Source of the DNA: an uncultured Prevotellaceae bacterium
Lineage (GTDB): Bacteria; Bacteroidota; Bacteroidia; Bacteroidales; Bacteroidaceae
Assembly (NCBI GenBank): GCA_902769705.1
Contig: CACXPX010000020.1
Coordinates: forward strand, 1 to 53,356
Reading direction: 5' to 3'
DNA length: 53,356 nucleotides
Shown here one piece after another: positions 17,903 to 26,404 of the stretch (position 1 is its first letter; each line of letters starts with the position of its first letter). Below the pieces are notes generated by a model, which was not told the DNA's origin, searched no databases, and saw nothing but the letters and a program-made list of their open reading frames with translations. A program made the position numbers and the translations under genes.

Positions 17903-19402
17903 TTATCGCTTGAACTCCAATTCTATTTCAAAATAATAGGGCTCGCCTTTGGCATTCTTCCGATAGCTGTCGTAGATGCCCTGAAGCAGATACTTCAAGC
18001 CGAAAGTGGTGTTGGCGAATCCAGCTCCGCCCACGTTGGTATCATCGTCGCTCGAAGAGTCGTCCACCCAGTCGGGCAGACGGTTCATCAACTTGATTTC
18101 CACATCCTGAGCGTGCTTGATGCCTTCGCTCTCGAGCACGAAGATATGAGTGGCTTTGCCCAGATGCTTGCGCTCGGCGGGAGTCACATCCTTCTGCTCA
18201 ATCTTGCGAATCTCCTTGATTTCCAACTTGTCGTCGGCCTCCACCTGATAGTTCTTCACATCGGTCAGATAACCTTCATCGATGAGCATTCCACCCAAAT
18301 CGACAGCCAGAGCCAGTCGCAAGTCGCCCGAATTGCGGTCAACCTCCAGATTCTCAATATCCTTGATTTGGTCGCCCTGACCGTGACAGGCTCTGAATCG
18401 GCCGCGAATCACGTCGCTCTCGAGCAGCAACGAATAGTAGGGCTTATAAACATCGTCGGTCTCGAAGAGGTACATGTTTTCGTAGCCCTTCAGCTCCGAG
18501 AACTTGCAGAACGTTGTATAGCCGCTGTCGCGAGTCAGTCGGGCGATGTTGGCGTTCGAACCCACAATCACGATATAGTAAGGCCTGCGGCCTGTATACG
18601 ATTGCCCGCCAGCTGAGTTGTAGGGGTAATAAGGACCGCTGTAGGTGCCATTCATCTTCACAATCAGCATACCCTTGTCCTTCACCTGGCTCTTGAACAC
18701 GGCATTCGTCATTCCTTGGGCCTCAGCAAAGACCTTCTGCGGATTCACGCCCACCATGTTCTTGGTCGAATAAATCATATCCGTCACAAGAATCGACAAC
18801 TCGTCATCGCCCGTCTTATTGAGCAACTGCTCGAAAATGGCGCCAAAATCGGTTGACGAAGCATCGCCAATGCCCTTTGTGGCCTCGAAAATGTTGGAGT
18901 CGCTGATGAACTTCGCGAAGCCTTTGGGATATTCGTTAATCTCGGAGTTCACCACATAGATGTGATGGTCGGCATTGTCGCCGGGCAGGTTGTTGAGCAT
19001 CTTCACGATCGCGGCCTTGAACGAGCCATCGCCATTCGAAGCATCATAGGGAACCATCGAGCCCGAGCGCTCCAAATAGAAATTCACGTTCAGGGTCTTC
19101 TTCCCCACCGCAAACTGAATATCCTTCGGCGGACGGCGGCTTTCGAAGAAGTCTTCAACATACTCCTTCACCTCGTCAACATCCAGTTCGCCGTCTTTGT
19201 AGAACTCGCGGAAATTGGCTTTCTGCTCATCGAGGAACGTTTCCAGCTTTGCCCAATCGTCAGCATCAATCAACTGGTCGGCGTCGGCCAACTCAAGAAG
19301 CATGCGGTTGAACTCTTTTTTACCATTATGGCCGCATCCCGAAAGACACAGCACAAAGGCCAGCAGCAGAGCCACTGGAGCTATCTTTTTCATCGTTTTC
19401 AT
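17903..19402 (-). CDS. Lipoprotein with von Willebrand factor A-like domain
   Basis: A 499-residue lipoprotein. The lipobox LCLSGC puts the acylated Cys at about residue 23, followed by GHNGKKE. A vWA-like domain spans about 100-270. Its metal site reads ERSGSM (111-116, Glu replacing the usual Asp of DxSxS), Thr at about 184 in SSTDFG, and TD at 207-208 in LVTDMIYS. A beta-rich region with YYIVIVGSNANIARL and a long C-terminal part without known motif follow. Upstream in-frame codons to 19438 overlap the -7 promoter box (19436-19443), so I place the start at 19402 (19393 is also possible). First gene of the six-gene cluster; it probably presents a metal-dependent binding domain at the envelope. 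Confidence 0.85.
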   Translation of the reverse strand: MKTMKKIAPVALLLAFVLCLSGCGHNGKKEFNRMLLELADADQLIDADDWAKLETFLDEQKANFREFYKDGELDVDEVKEYVEDFFESRRPPKDIQFAVGKKTLNVNFYLERSGSMVPYDASNGDGSFKAAIVKMLNNLPGDNADHHIYVVNSEINEYPKGFAKFISDSNIFEATKGIGDASSTDFGAIFEQLLNKTGDDELSILVTDMIYSTKNMVGVNPQKVFAEAQGMTNAVFKSQVKDKGMLIVKMNGTYSGPYYPYNSAGGQSYTGRRPYYIVIVGSNANIARLTRDSGYTTFCKFSELKGYENMYLFETDDVYKPYYSLLLESDVIRGRFRACHGQGDQIKDIENLEVDRNSGDLRLALAVDLGGMLIDEGYLTDVKNYQVEADDKLEIKEIRKIEQKDVTPAERKHLGKATHIFVLESEGIKHAQDVEIKLMNRLPDWVDDSSSDDDTNVGGAGFANTTFGLKYLLQGIYDSYRKNAKGEPYYFEIELEFKR

Positions 19403-19435
19403 GTACGTTTGACACCGTTTACACATAATTAGTTG

Positions 19436-19443
19436 CAAAGATA
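19436..19443 (-). promoter_or_regulatory. Bacteroidetes -7 box of the vWA/tubulin/actin-like cluster
   Basis: TATCTTTG on the minus strand is an exact TAnnTTTG match 34 bases before the chosen lipoprotein start. The -33 region is degenerate. Because this box overlaps the longest open frame, it decides in favour of the internal ATG start. Confidence 0.65.
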
Positions 19444-19731
19444 CTGATTTTTAGTTGAACGAACCACATCCTTTCACACAATTTAATAAAATCCTCAACA
19501 TTTCCCCCAAGTGCTCTTTTCCCTTGCCAAAAAGGGTTCGAGAGGCAAAAGGACGCTCGCATGAACAATCCGCAGAACCCGTTTTCGCGAAAGAAAAAGA
19601 TGGAAAACTGCCGTTTATTTTTATGAAATATCACAACAATTTTCGCTAAAGACACCATTCTGTTCCAGGTGAAAATAGACGAAGAAAAATGAAAAACAAG
19701 CGCTCGAGCTTCCATTTTCATCACGTTGAAT

Positions 19732-19863
19732 CGTCATTTGCCGTCTTTAAGGTTGCCACTTGTGGCTTTTGACCTCGTCATTTGTGGCTTCTGAGCCCCT
19801 CATTTGCTACAAGTGAGAGGCTCAAAGCATAGCTCTGACAACCTAAAAGCATAGCTTTTGCAA
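19732..19863 (+). repeat. 22-bp tandem repeat array, 6 copies (locus E)
   Basis: Six 22-bp units start at 19732, 19754, 19776, 19798, 19820 and 19842. The first three are of the CATTTGTGGCTTTTGA type. The fourth is degenerate. The last two are of the AAAGCATAGCTYTKR type, the second flavour also seen at 400-421 and 25299-25342. No iteron element is found beside this array, unlike loci A, B and C. Confidence 0.85.
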
Positions 19864-20002
19864 ATGCTGTAAATGTAAAGAAAACGGAAGACCTTGAATT
19901 CCAGCAACTTACGAAACCGTCATTTTTTCATGTTTTTCGCGCCAAACTCTTATTCGTTTCAAAAAACAAGCGTTTTTAAGCGCAATAATTCGGAATTTAT
20001 TT

Positions 20003-20047
20003 TACAAAACAAGAAAGCCACACACCCCGTTGGGACATGCGGCTTTC
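20003..20047 (-). terminator. Rho-independent terminator of the TonB-dependent receptor
   Basis: On the minus strand GAAAGCCGCA pairs with TGTGGCTTTC (one G-U pair), enclosing a second stem CCC-AAC-GGG. The hairpin is at 20013-20047 and is followed by TTGTTTTG. It lies 39 bases after the receptor stop. Confidence 0.85.
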
Positions 20048-20085
20048 AAGGAATATGAGTAAGTTTTTGTGTTGTTTCGAAGCGT

Positions 20086-22569
20086 TTAGAAATGGATTCT
20101 CACGTCGATTCCAGCATGAATGGGATTGGCCAGCTGGGCAAAATAGCGAGGGCTGCCAGCCGCTGAGCTTGAAACAGCGAACGTGTTGTATTTCGTATCC
20201 GTCAGGTTGCGGCCCCACAGGCTCACCACAACAGGACCGAAGTCGTAGTCGGCGTGGGCTCCAAGCAGGGCGTAGAACTTCTGCGAATAAGTGTTGGCCT
20301 CGTCCCACCAAATCTTTCCTTGTCCGTTGACATTCGCTCCGATGGTGAACTTTCCGATGTGATAGTCAGCCATCGCGCTGAAGGTGTGCTGGGGAACGAA
20401 GGGTACATATTTGTCCTTGTAATCCTGAAGCATTCCCAGATAGGAATCGTCGTTAGGGCTCTTTGGAGTCCAACCATTCAGATTAAGCGCCTCGTAATCA
20501 TCGAACTTGGCATTGGTGAAGCCGTAGGTAATGCCCCAATCGAGTGCATTATCGAAGGCGCGTCCGCGCAGAGTTGTTTCAAGACCGCAAGAGTGGCTCT
20601 TTCCGGCATTCACCATCATTCGGCCGTAGTTGCTTCCAGGAATCATCTGCGAGAGCTGCTGGTTGCGAATCTGCATGAAGAAGATGGCGAGGTCGAAGTG
20701 CACTTGGCTGTCGAAGAGGTTCAGATGAGTACCCACTTCGTAGTTCCACGACTCTTCGGGCTTGTAAGAGATGGTGTTCTCAATATTATCGAAGTCTTGT
20801 GCGGTGTGCTCCACATCGTAGTCGCCACGCATAGCGTCCTGCTGATGGGCGTTGAGGTCGGTTTGCAGGATATCGCTAAACATCTGAATGTTGTAGCCGC
20901 CGGCACGATAGCCTTTGGCAACGATGGCGTAAATGTTGCCGAGATTGTCGTCTAAGCTATAGGTCAAACCCACTTTCGGCAGCAGTTGTGTGAACGTCTT
21001 CTCCCGACTGTCAGCCACATGCGACGTGAGATGATAGGTGGCTTGCCGCTCGGCTGTTCCACCCGTCATGTTCATGTAAGCCAAAGCGTCGTATTCAATC
21101 TTCACCTTATCCACATTCAACCGCAATCCGAGGGTCAGCTTCAGTTGGTCGGTCAGCAGCAGATTAGACTCGTGGAAGGCTGCAAAATTCATCGTTGGTG
21201 TGCGGAACATCTCTGGCACAGCCATTTCTGCACTCATGCTCACGCCCTCGATAGCCTTCTGAACAGCAGCGTTTGCGGCAGCTTCGGCTTGTTTGACAGC
21301 CACAGCCTCAGGCATTCCTTGAGCCAGCATCTGCTCAAGCATCTGCTGATACATGCGTGGGTACATAGAGCCTCGCATAGCACCACGCATAGCGTTGGTG
21401 ATAGCATTGCTGATGGGACCCGTAAGAGCGTCGCCGAAATAGACGGGCGCATCAGTTCTCAGCCACTGGTAGCTTCCGAAAAATCCGCTCGCGTGTTGCC
21501 AACGGCTGTTATTATGGCTGCGCAATACAAACTCCTGAGTGAGCGCATTCATCTTCTGGCGCTGTTCCAAGCGCAGGTAGTCGGGCGTCATATAATCCTG
21601 GTCCATCAGCATCTGGTCTTTCAGATATTGATAGCTGGTGGTAGATGTGAATAGCAGGCTGCCCGTATCATAGCTGACGGAGAGTCCTGTATTGAGCATG
21701 TTGCGCTTGTAGCCGTTCATGATGGTTGTTGCTGGGTCGGCCACATCAAGCGTGAAGGGGTTTTCGGCAACGTCTTTGATGGGCTGGAACTCACCGTATC
21801 CGAAACCATTCTGGTTCACATACTGATAATCAGCCGTCCAGTCGAACTTCAGCTTCTGCGTGGGTTGGAATATAAGACGCAGTTTTCCGCCCGCCTCGTT
21901 GGTTAGGTCGTTCTTCTGGTCGAAGTTCTGATTGTTGATGAAACCCTTCAAGCCACTATAGAAACCAGCGACCGTGAAAGCCAACTGCTCGCTCGGACGA
22001 TGATGATGGGCCACTTCAACGTTCGAATAAAGACCGGTTCCAATTCCCAACCGAATGTCCGTACCCTGATAATTCATCGGGTTTTTCGAATAGATACGCA
22101 CAAGTCCGCCCTCCGTATTCTGTCCGTAGAGAGTTCCTTGAGGACCGCGGAGAATGTCAACACGGTCGAGCATGTAGAAATGGTTGTTGAAAGCCGCCTT
22201 CGACATCAACGGGATATTGTCGTAATAAACGCCTACGGCTGGGTTGTTGATACGCGAACCAATGCCTCGCACATACATCGAAGAGGTGAGTCGGGAGCCA
22301 TAAGACGGCATCGTGAACGAAGGAACATACTGAGAAAGCTGGCTCAAATCGTGCACAGCCAAACGATTCATGTCGTCAGCCGAGAACATGGAAGAACTGA
22401 TGGGCTGGAGGCGCAGAGGCGTCGACTCTTTGGGTTGGGATACAACCACCACTTCATCAAGATTCTGCACGCGCGAAGTATCAGTAAGTTCGAAACTATC
22501 TTCAGCCATCGAAGGCAAAAACATCATCTGCAAAAAGCAGAACATACAAATCTTTTTCATTTTCATCAT
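20086..22569 (-). CDS. TonB-dependent outer-membrane receptor
   Basis: An 827-residue TonB-dependent receptor. After a signal peptide the mature protein carries a TonB-box-like LDEVVVVS (about 38-45), then the plug (YVPSFTMPSYGSRL, MYVRGIGSR, DRVDILRGPQGTLYGQNTEGG), then a beta barrel ending in IDVRIHF with a terminal Phe. It lacks the N-terminal CarbopepD_reg domain of SusC proteins and has no SusD neighbour, so a siderophore, cobalamin or haem-type ligand is likelier than a glycan. A Met/Ala-rich helical insertion (about 383-452, e.g. YQQMLEQMLAQGMPEAVAVK) interrupts an extracellular loop region. The start was moved to the ATG at 22569 because upstream codons overlap a -7 box; 22566 is equally possible. 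Confidence 0.93.
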   Translation of the reverse strand: MMKMKKICMFCFLQMMFLPSMAEDSFELTDTSRVQNLDEVVVVSQPKESTPLRLQPISSSMFSADDMNRLAVHDLSQLSQYVPSFTMPSYGSRLTSSMYVRGIGSRINNPAVGVYYDNIPLMSKAAFNNHFYMLDRVDILRGPQGTLYGQNTEGGLVRIYSKNPMNYQGTDIRLGIGTGLYSNVEVAHHHRPSEQLAFTVAGFYSGLKGFINNQNFDQKNDLTNEAGGKLRLIFQPTQKLKFDWTADYQYVNQNGFGYGEFQPIKDVAENPFTLDVADPATTIMNGYKRNMLNTGLSVSYDTGSLLFTSTTSYQYLKDQMLMDQDYMTPDYLRLEQRQKMNALTQEFVLRSHNNSRWQHASGFFGSYQWLRTDAPVYFGDALTGPISNAITNAMRGAMRGSMYPRMYQQMLEQMLAQGMPEAVAVKQAEAAANAAVQKAIEGVSMSAEMAVPEMFRTPTMNFAAFHESNLLLTDQLKLTLGLRLNVDKVKIEYDALAYMNMTGGTAERQATYHLTSHVADSREKTFTQLLPKVGLTYSLDDNLGNIYAIVAKGYRAGGYNIQMFSDILQTDLNAHQQDAMRGDYDVEHTAQDFDNIENTISYKPEESWNYEVGTHLNLFDSQVHFDLAIFFMQIRNQQLSQMIPGSNYGRMMVNAGKSHSCGLETTLRGRAFDNALDWGITYGFTNAKFDDYEALNLNGWTPKSPNDDSYLGMLQDYKDKYVPFVPQHTFSAMADYHIGKFTIGANVNGQGKIWWDEANTYSQKFYALLGAHADYDFGPVVVSLWGRNLTDTKYNTFAVSSSAAGSPRYFAQLANPIHAGIDVRIHF

Positions 22570-22589
22570 AGTCTTCTGATTTTCGGGTG

Positions 22590-22597
22590 CAAAATTA
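22590..22597 (-). promoter_or_regulatory. -7 box of the TonB-dependent receptor
   Basis: TAATTTTG on the minus strand matches TAnnTTTG and lies 21 bases before the receptor start. TTGG stands near the expected -33 position. This fixes the receptor start downstream of the longer open frame. Confidence 0.6.
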
Positions 22598-22743
22598 CAC
22601 AAATTATTTCACCCCGCCAATCCTCATTAATGTGGATTTATCACACGAAAAGAGAAAAAAGCGAAATCGGTGCGGAAAACGATGGGGTGGTTCGTAATAT
22701 ATTTAGAGATAATGTGTACATTTACCAAAAACAGAATATCGAC

Positions 22744-24741
22744 ATGAGGAATAAACTACATATCCTACTCCTGATTTTCATTATGATGCCGTTGTGTTCT
22801 CTTGCACAATGGAACCAAATTTCGGACCTTCCCGTCATGTATATTGAGACGTTCGACAACGTTCCCATCACGAGTAAAGATTACTATGTCTACGCAAACA
22901 TCCATTACCTGAACGAAGAAGGGCATATTCAGGATTACGACTCCGTTGAGATTCGCGGACGCGGCAACTCCACTTGGAACATGCCGAAGAAACCTTACCG
23001 CATCAAGTTCAAGCAAAAGGAGAAGTTCCTGGGTCAAGGATATGCAAAGGCAAAGAAATGGACACTTCTGGCTAATGCTGCCGACAAAACGCTCATGAGA
23101 AACGCCCTGACATCGGCTTTGGGCGAGTTCACCTCATTGAAATTCAATCCTGCCGCCAAGTTCGTAGATGTGGTGCTGAATGGCAAATATATAGGAAACT
23201 ATCAAATCAGCGACCAGATTGACGTGCGCCCCCATCGCGTGAATATCGTCGAGCAGGAAGTGCCTTTAGCTGATGGGGCCGACATCTCTGGCGGCTATCT
23301 GCTGGAAGTTGACGGTTTCCAAGACGGCAACTGCTTTACGACCAACTATTACAGCGCTCCCGTTCGCATTCATCACCCCGATGAAGAGGATATCGTCACC
23401 CTTCAGAACGCCTATATCCGCAATTATATCAACATGTTCGAACGGAGGCTGAGGTCTTCGAAATTCACCGACCCCGTCGAGGGTTACAGGCACGTTGTAG
23501 ATGAAGCGTCGCTTATCGACTGGTATCTCTGCACAGAAATCAGCGCCAACATTGACGGATTCTACAGCACCTATTTCTATAAAGACCAAAACGACTCGCT
23601 GCTCTATTTCGGTCCGTTGTGGGATTACGACATCGCTTATGACAACGACTACCGTATCAGGAACACCACATACAGACTGATGGCCGACGATGCATATGAT
23701 GGTTCGAAAAAATGGGTCAGACGAATGTGGGAAGACCCTTGGTTTGCCCGTCAAGTCTATGTTAGATACAAGGAACTGTTGGACAAAGGACTGGTTGACT
23801 ATCTGCAAAACAAGGTGGACAGCCTGGCGCGTCTGCTTCAGAAATCGCAAGAAAAGAATTACGAGAAATGGGGCATTCAGAACAGAGTGTACCACGAGTT
23901 GGTGCTCTACTCATCCTACGAGCAATACGTGAATGACCTGAAAGAATTCATCAACAACCGATGCTATTTCCTCGAGGTTACTTTTGCCGACAAGAAACCC
24001 ATAGAGCCAACTCCTCCATTCACGCCCGCAGACTACTATTACCGTTTGCAAAACGCACGTAGCGCAAAGGCTTTGGACATCAGCGAGACATCGGTTTGCC
24101 AGTATTCGAACCTTCAAGGTCGGGAGAGCCAAGATTGGATCATCAGACCTGTGGGCGACTATTTCCAAATCATCAACCGCACCAACAATCTTGCCCTCAA
24201 CGACCCGACAGTAGGTGAATGCACTCCTACGACGAATGTGGGTACACAACTGAACGTTGTTTCTCCCGACGAGAACAGCGAAAGCCAACTGTGGGAAATC
24301 ATCCCGCAAGGCACAGAAGGATTCTACAACCTGCTGAACGTGCACACCCAGCACATCGCCAATCTCGAAGGAGGCAGCAGCAACGACTACGCCCGCATTC
24401 TGAGCTACAACAACGACGAAAGAAACGGGGAGAGCATGAACCGACTGTGGTATCTTGTTCCCAACGGTCAGCTGCCTGAAGAAATCACAGGTGTACGCGA
24501 CATTGAGCCCGATGAATATGTACTCGCATACGATCCGATGACGCAAGAACTGCATTTCGCATCTGAAACGCCCGACCTTCTGCAACGTTTCAACGCACAT
24601 GTGTATTCCACCAACGGACAACTCATCGGCACTTTCCGCGCTGACCAGCGTTTCGCGATGTCATCGCAGCCTCGTGGAATATATATTGTCAAATGGCAAT
24701 GTGGAGGAAAGAGCCGGAGCGCGAAGTTCCAAAATCAATAA
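22744..24741 (+). CDS. Secreted CotH kinase family protein with ricin-like and sorting domains
   Basis: A 665-residue secreted protein. The signal peptide ends near AQWN (about 21). The CotH-type atypical kinase domain covers about 30-400, with RGRGNSTW (71-78), the substrate-loop-like SGGYLLEVD (182-190) and the active-site motif GPLWDYDIAYD (290-300), all typical of the family. A beta-trefoil-like region (about 440-570, YYRLQNARSAKALD and repeated QDW/QLW) suggests a ricin-type carbohydrate-binding module. The C-terminus AHVYSTNGQLIGTF...GIYIVKWQCGGKSRSAKF is a type IX sorting domain. The frame stays open far upstream, overlapping the divergent receptor, but the ATG at 22744 is right for the signal peptide. 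It is divergent from the receptor. Its substrate is unknown. Confidence 0.9.
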   Translation: MRNKLHILLLIFIMMPLCSLAQWNQISDLPVMYIETFDNVPITSKDYYVYANIHYLNEEGHIQDYDSVEIRGRGNSTWNMPKKPYRIKFKQKEKFLGQGYAKAKKWTLLANAADKTLMRNALTSALGEFTSLKFNPAAKFVDVVLNGKYIGNYQISDQIDVRPHRVNIVEQEVPLADGADISGGYLLEVDGFQDGNCFTTNYYSAPVRIHHPDEEDIVTLQNAYIRNYINMFERRLRSSKFTDPVEGYRHVVDEASLIDWYLCTEISANIDGFYSTYFYKDQNDSLLYFGPLWDYDIAYDNDYRIRNTTYRLMADDAYDGSKKWVRRMWEDPWFARQVYVRYKELLDKGLVDYLQNKVDSLARLLQKSQEKNYEKWGIQNRVYHELVLYSSYEQYVNDLKEFINNRCYFLEVTFADKKPIEPTPPFTPADYYYRLQNARSAKALDISETSVCQYSNLQGRESQDWIIRPVGDYFQIINRTNNLALNDPTVGECTPTTNVGTQLNVVSPDENSESQLWEIIPQGTEGFYNLLNVHTQHIANLEGGSSNDYARILSYNNDERNGESMNRLWYLVPNGQLPEEITGVRDIEPDEYVLAYDPMTQELHFASETPDLLQRFNAHVYSTNGQLIGTFRADQRFAMSSQPRGIYIVKWQCGGKSRSAKFQNQ

Positions 24742-24820
24742 GAGCACAATATCGCAGTTGACCCCAAAACGCTCTGAAGGGCAGTAGCAACCAGCCCAGG
24801 GCGGATGTGCCCGAGAATCC

Positions 24821-25138
24821 TGTGACAATTGGGACAAATGACAGTGCGTTTTTTACACGCTTAGCATCCACCCACAGGCAAGGGTGTCCAAAGCCGCCCA
24901 GAAGCGGTTTTTCAAACAGGTGGTTTTTCAGCTGAAAATGTAGATAGAAACATCTAAATCTATCTATACATCTATATATATAATAAATATAATAATAATA
25001 TATATGTTAATATATATATAATTAATATTAATTATTATTAAATAATTATTTTAAGTAGTTGATAATCAATCACTTACGCAAGAATTTGAAAAGTGGGACG
25101 TAGAAAAAAGACATGTCCAATTGTCCTAATTGTCCCAC
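24821..25138. repeat. Inverted iteron element C with long AT-rich core
   Basis: The left arm has GACA at 24824, 24833 and 24840. The inverted right arm has TGTCC at 25114, 25122 and 25131, so spacing is 7-9 bp and the unit is close to GGACAATT. The intervening 24955-25056 is almost entirely A/T with TATATATAATAAATATAATA-type sequence. It has the same layout as elements A, B and D but is the least regular. Confidence 0.75.
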
Positions 25139-25276
25139 GCATGGTTTCTGAGCCCGAAAATGCCTTTTTGGAGGGGGCTGAAAAGTGGTCGGTTTGTGCC
25201 GATAATTGCATGAAATGGCTCGTGAGCATCATTTTCGAAGAGGGGCGCCTCGTTTTTGAAGTGCATCCGAACGCTT

Positions 25277-25364
25277 TGCCAAAGGTGGTCTTTGAGTCTC
25301 TCATTCCATAGCCTTGACAGCGTCATTGCATAGCTTTGAGCGTCTCATTTGTGGTCTTTGGCAA
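25277..25364 (+). repeat. 22-bp tandem repeat array, 4 copies (locus C)
   Basis: Units start at 25277, 25299, 25321 and 25343. The first and last are of the GTGGTCTTTG type and the middle two of the CATAGCYTTGA type. The array ends 10 bp before the stop of the converging zinc-ribbon lipoprotein gene. Confidence 0.85.
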
Positions 25365-25374
25365 TCCTACGGAT

Positions 25375-26388
25375 TTAGTCGTTCAAGGCTCCACAATGGG
25401 GGCAACGGCCTTTGCTGTGCATCTTGCGCCCACAACTACCGCACAAATAATAACAACGGCTGTTGCGGAAATATTGGCGTAAAGCAAAAGCAATATAAAA
25501 CACCAGCAACAGATAGCCGATGAAATAGAGTGTCGTGATGCTGAAGATGATGTAGTTGACCGCACAAACAGCCAACAAGCCACCCAAATAAAGCAGCGCC
25601 TCACCTATTGTCAACTGGTGGAAAATGTCGTCAACGGCCGCCAATCCAACAATCAGCATCGCCCAAACCGAAACCAAAAAGACCGACAACAACAAGGGAA
25701 CATTGAACGGATTGAGCGTCGGGTGGAAATAGAAATGGCGCCACATCTCAGGATCGAACGTCTGAATGCTCGCATAAAGCGTAGCTGCCGAAGCCACAAG
25801 AAGCGCCAGCAACGTGGGATAAAAAGAGTCGATGTCGTTGAAATGAACGATATGAGCATTCTGGCGCAACACCCTACGCATGAAATAGAAAAACATGATT
25901 AACCCGACAATAATCAGGGAAATCAATGTATGCACATTCGAGAAGGTCGATATGAATTGCGAAATGGGGTCATCTGGCACAACCTTCGGCAACAGCTCCG
26001 ACTCTTGAATCCATCCGAACTCGGAATTGCGTGTGGCCAACTGAACCCAAACTGAGTCTCTCCCCCCTACTCCTTCGGCATTCTCCTCTGAAAAAACGCG
26101 GATGTCTGCAACCACAAGCTCCTCATTGTGCTTAACAATAAAAGAATCAGTGGGCAAATCAGACATCTGCTCCTCGGGTTGCTGGCGCAGAAGCAGAACA
26201 GAATCAGCCGACACCACGAAGTTGTAGTTGAATGTGTAATGACGCGTCGAGGAAAACGACAACGAATCAAGTTGCCGCTCACTATATTCTGGAGTTTTCA
26301 ACGGGCGCGACTCGTGTGTGTAACATCCCGTCAGCAACAGCAAACAGCAAACGCTCAATAGAATATAAATCCGTTTCACTTTACTCAT
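25375..26388 (-). CDS. Membrane lipoprotein with C-terminal zinc ribbon
   Basis: A 337-residue protein I do not recognise as a whole. The N-terminus is a lipoprotein signal (YILLSVCCLLLLTGC, Cys at about 22). A domain of about 120 residues follows, ending in NSEFGWIQESELLP, which resembles a bacterial SH3-like fold. Four hydrophobic segments come next (about 155-310), and a C-terminal zinc ribbon CGSCGRKMHSKGRCPHCG closes the protein. I place the start at 26388, not 33 bases upstream, because AGGAGG lies eight bases before this ATG and the longer version overlaps the preceding gene. It is last in the metA/U32 run. A short Gly-rich stretch (EGVGGRDS, about 115) coincides with low-complexity DNA. 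Confidence 0.8.
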   Translation of the reverse strand: MSKVKRIYILLSVCCLLLLTGCYTHESRPLKTPEYSERQLDSLSFSSTRHYTFNYNFVVSADSVLLLRQQPEEQMSDLPTDSFIVKHNEELVVADIRVFSEENAEGVGGRDSVWVQLATRNSEFGWIQESELLPKVVPDDPISQFISTFSNVHTLISLIIVGLIMFFYFMRRVLRQNAHIVHFNDIDSFYPTLLALLVASAATLYASIQTFDPEMWRHFYFHPTLNPFNVPLLLSVFLVSVWAMLIVGLAAVDDIFHQLTIGEALLYLGGLLAVCAVNYIIFSITTLYFIGYLLLVFYIAFALRQYFRNSRCYYLCGSCGRKMHSKGRCPHCGALND

Positions 26389-26404
26389 TCCGCATTCCTC
26401 CTTA

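Larger units (their letters stand above)
19403..20085. other. Intergenic region with promoter, 22-bp array and terminator
   Basis: There is no convincing gene in this 683-bp gap. It holds the -7 box for the vWA lipoprotein (19436-19443), a stretch of unremarkable A/T-rich sequence, six 22-bp repeats (19732-19863) and the terminator of the TonB receptor (20003-20047). A 101-codon minus-strand open frame at 19419-19724 has no plausible composition and overlaps the promoter, so it was left out. Confidence 0.7.
24742..25374. other. Intergenic region with iteron element and 22-bp array
   Basis: This 633-bp gap between convergent genes carries no credible gene. It holds an inverted iteron element (24821-25138) around a long AT-rich core (about 24955-25056), then four 22-bp repeats (25277-25364). 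No clear terminator hairpin was seen for either convergent gene. Confidence 0.75.

Noticed and set aside
19419-19724. 101-codon minus-strand open frame upstream of the vWA lipoprotein
   Set aside because: Overlaps the -7 box, is Phe/Ser-rich without signal or domain, and has no close neighbours.
22000-22743. N-terminal extension of the CotH-like gene
   Set aside because: It overlaps the divergent TonB receptor and places the obvious signal peptide in the middle of the protein.
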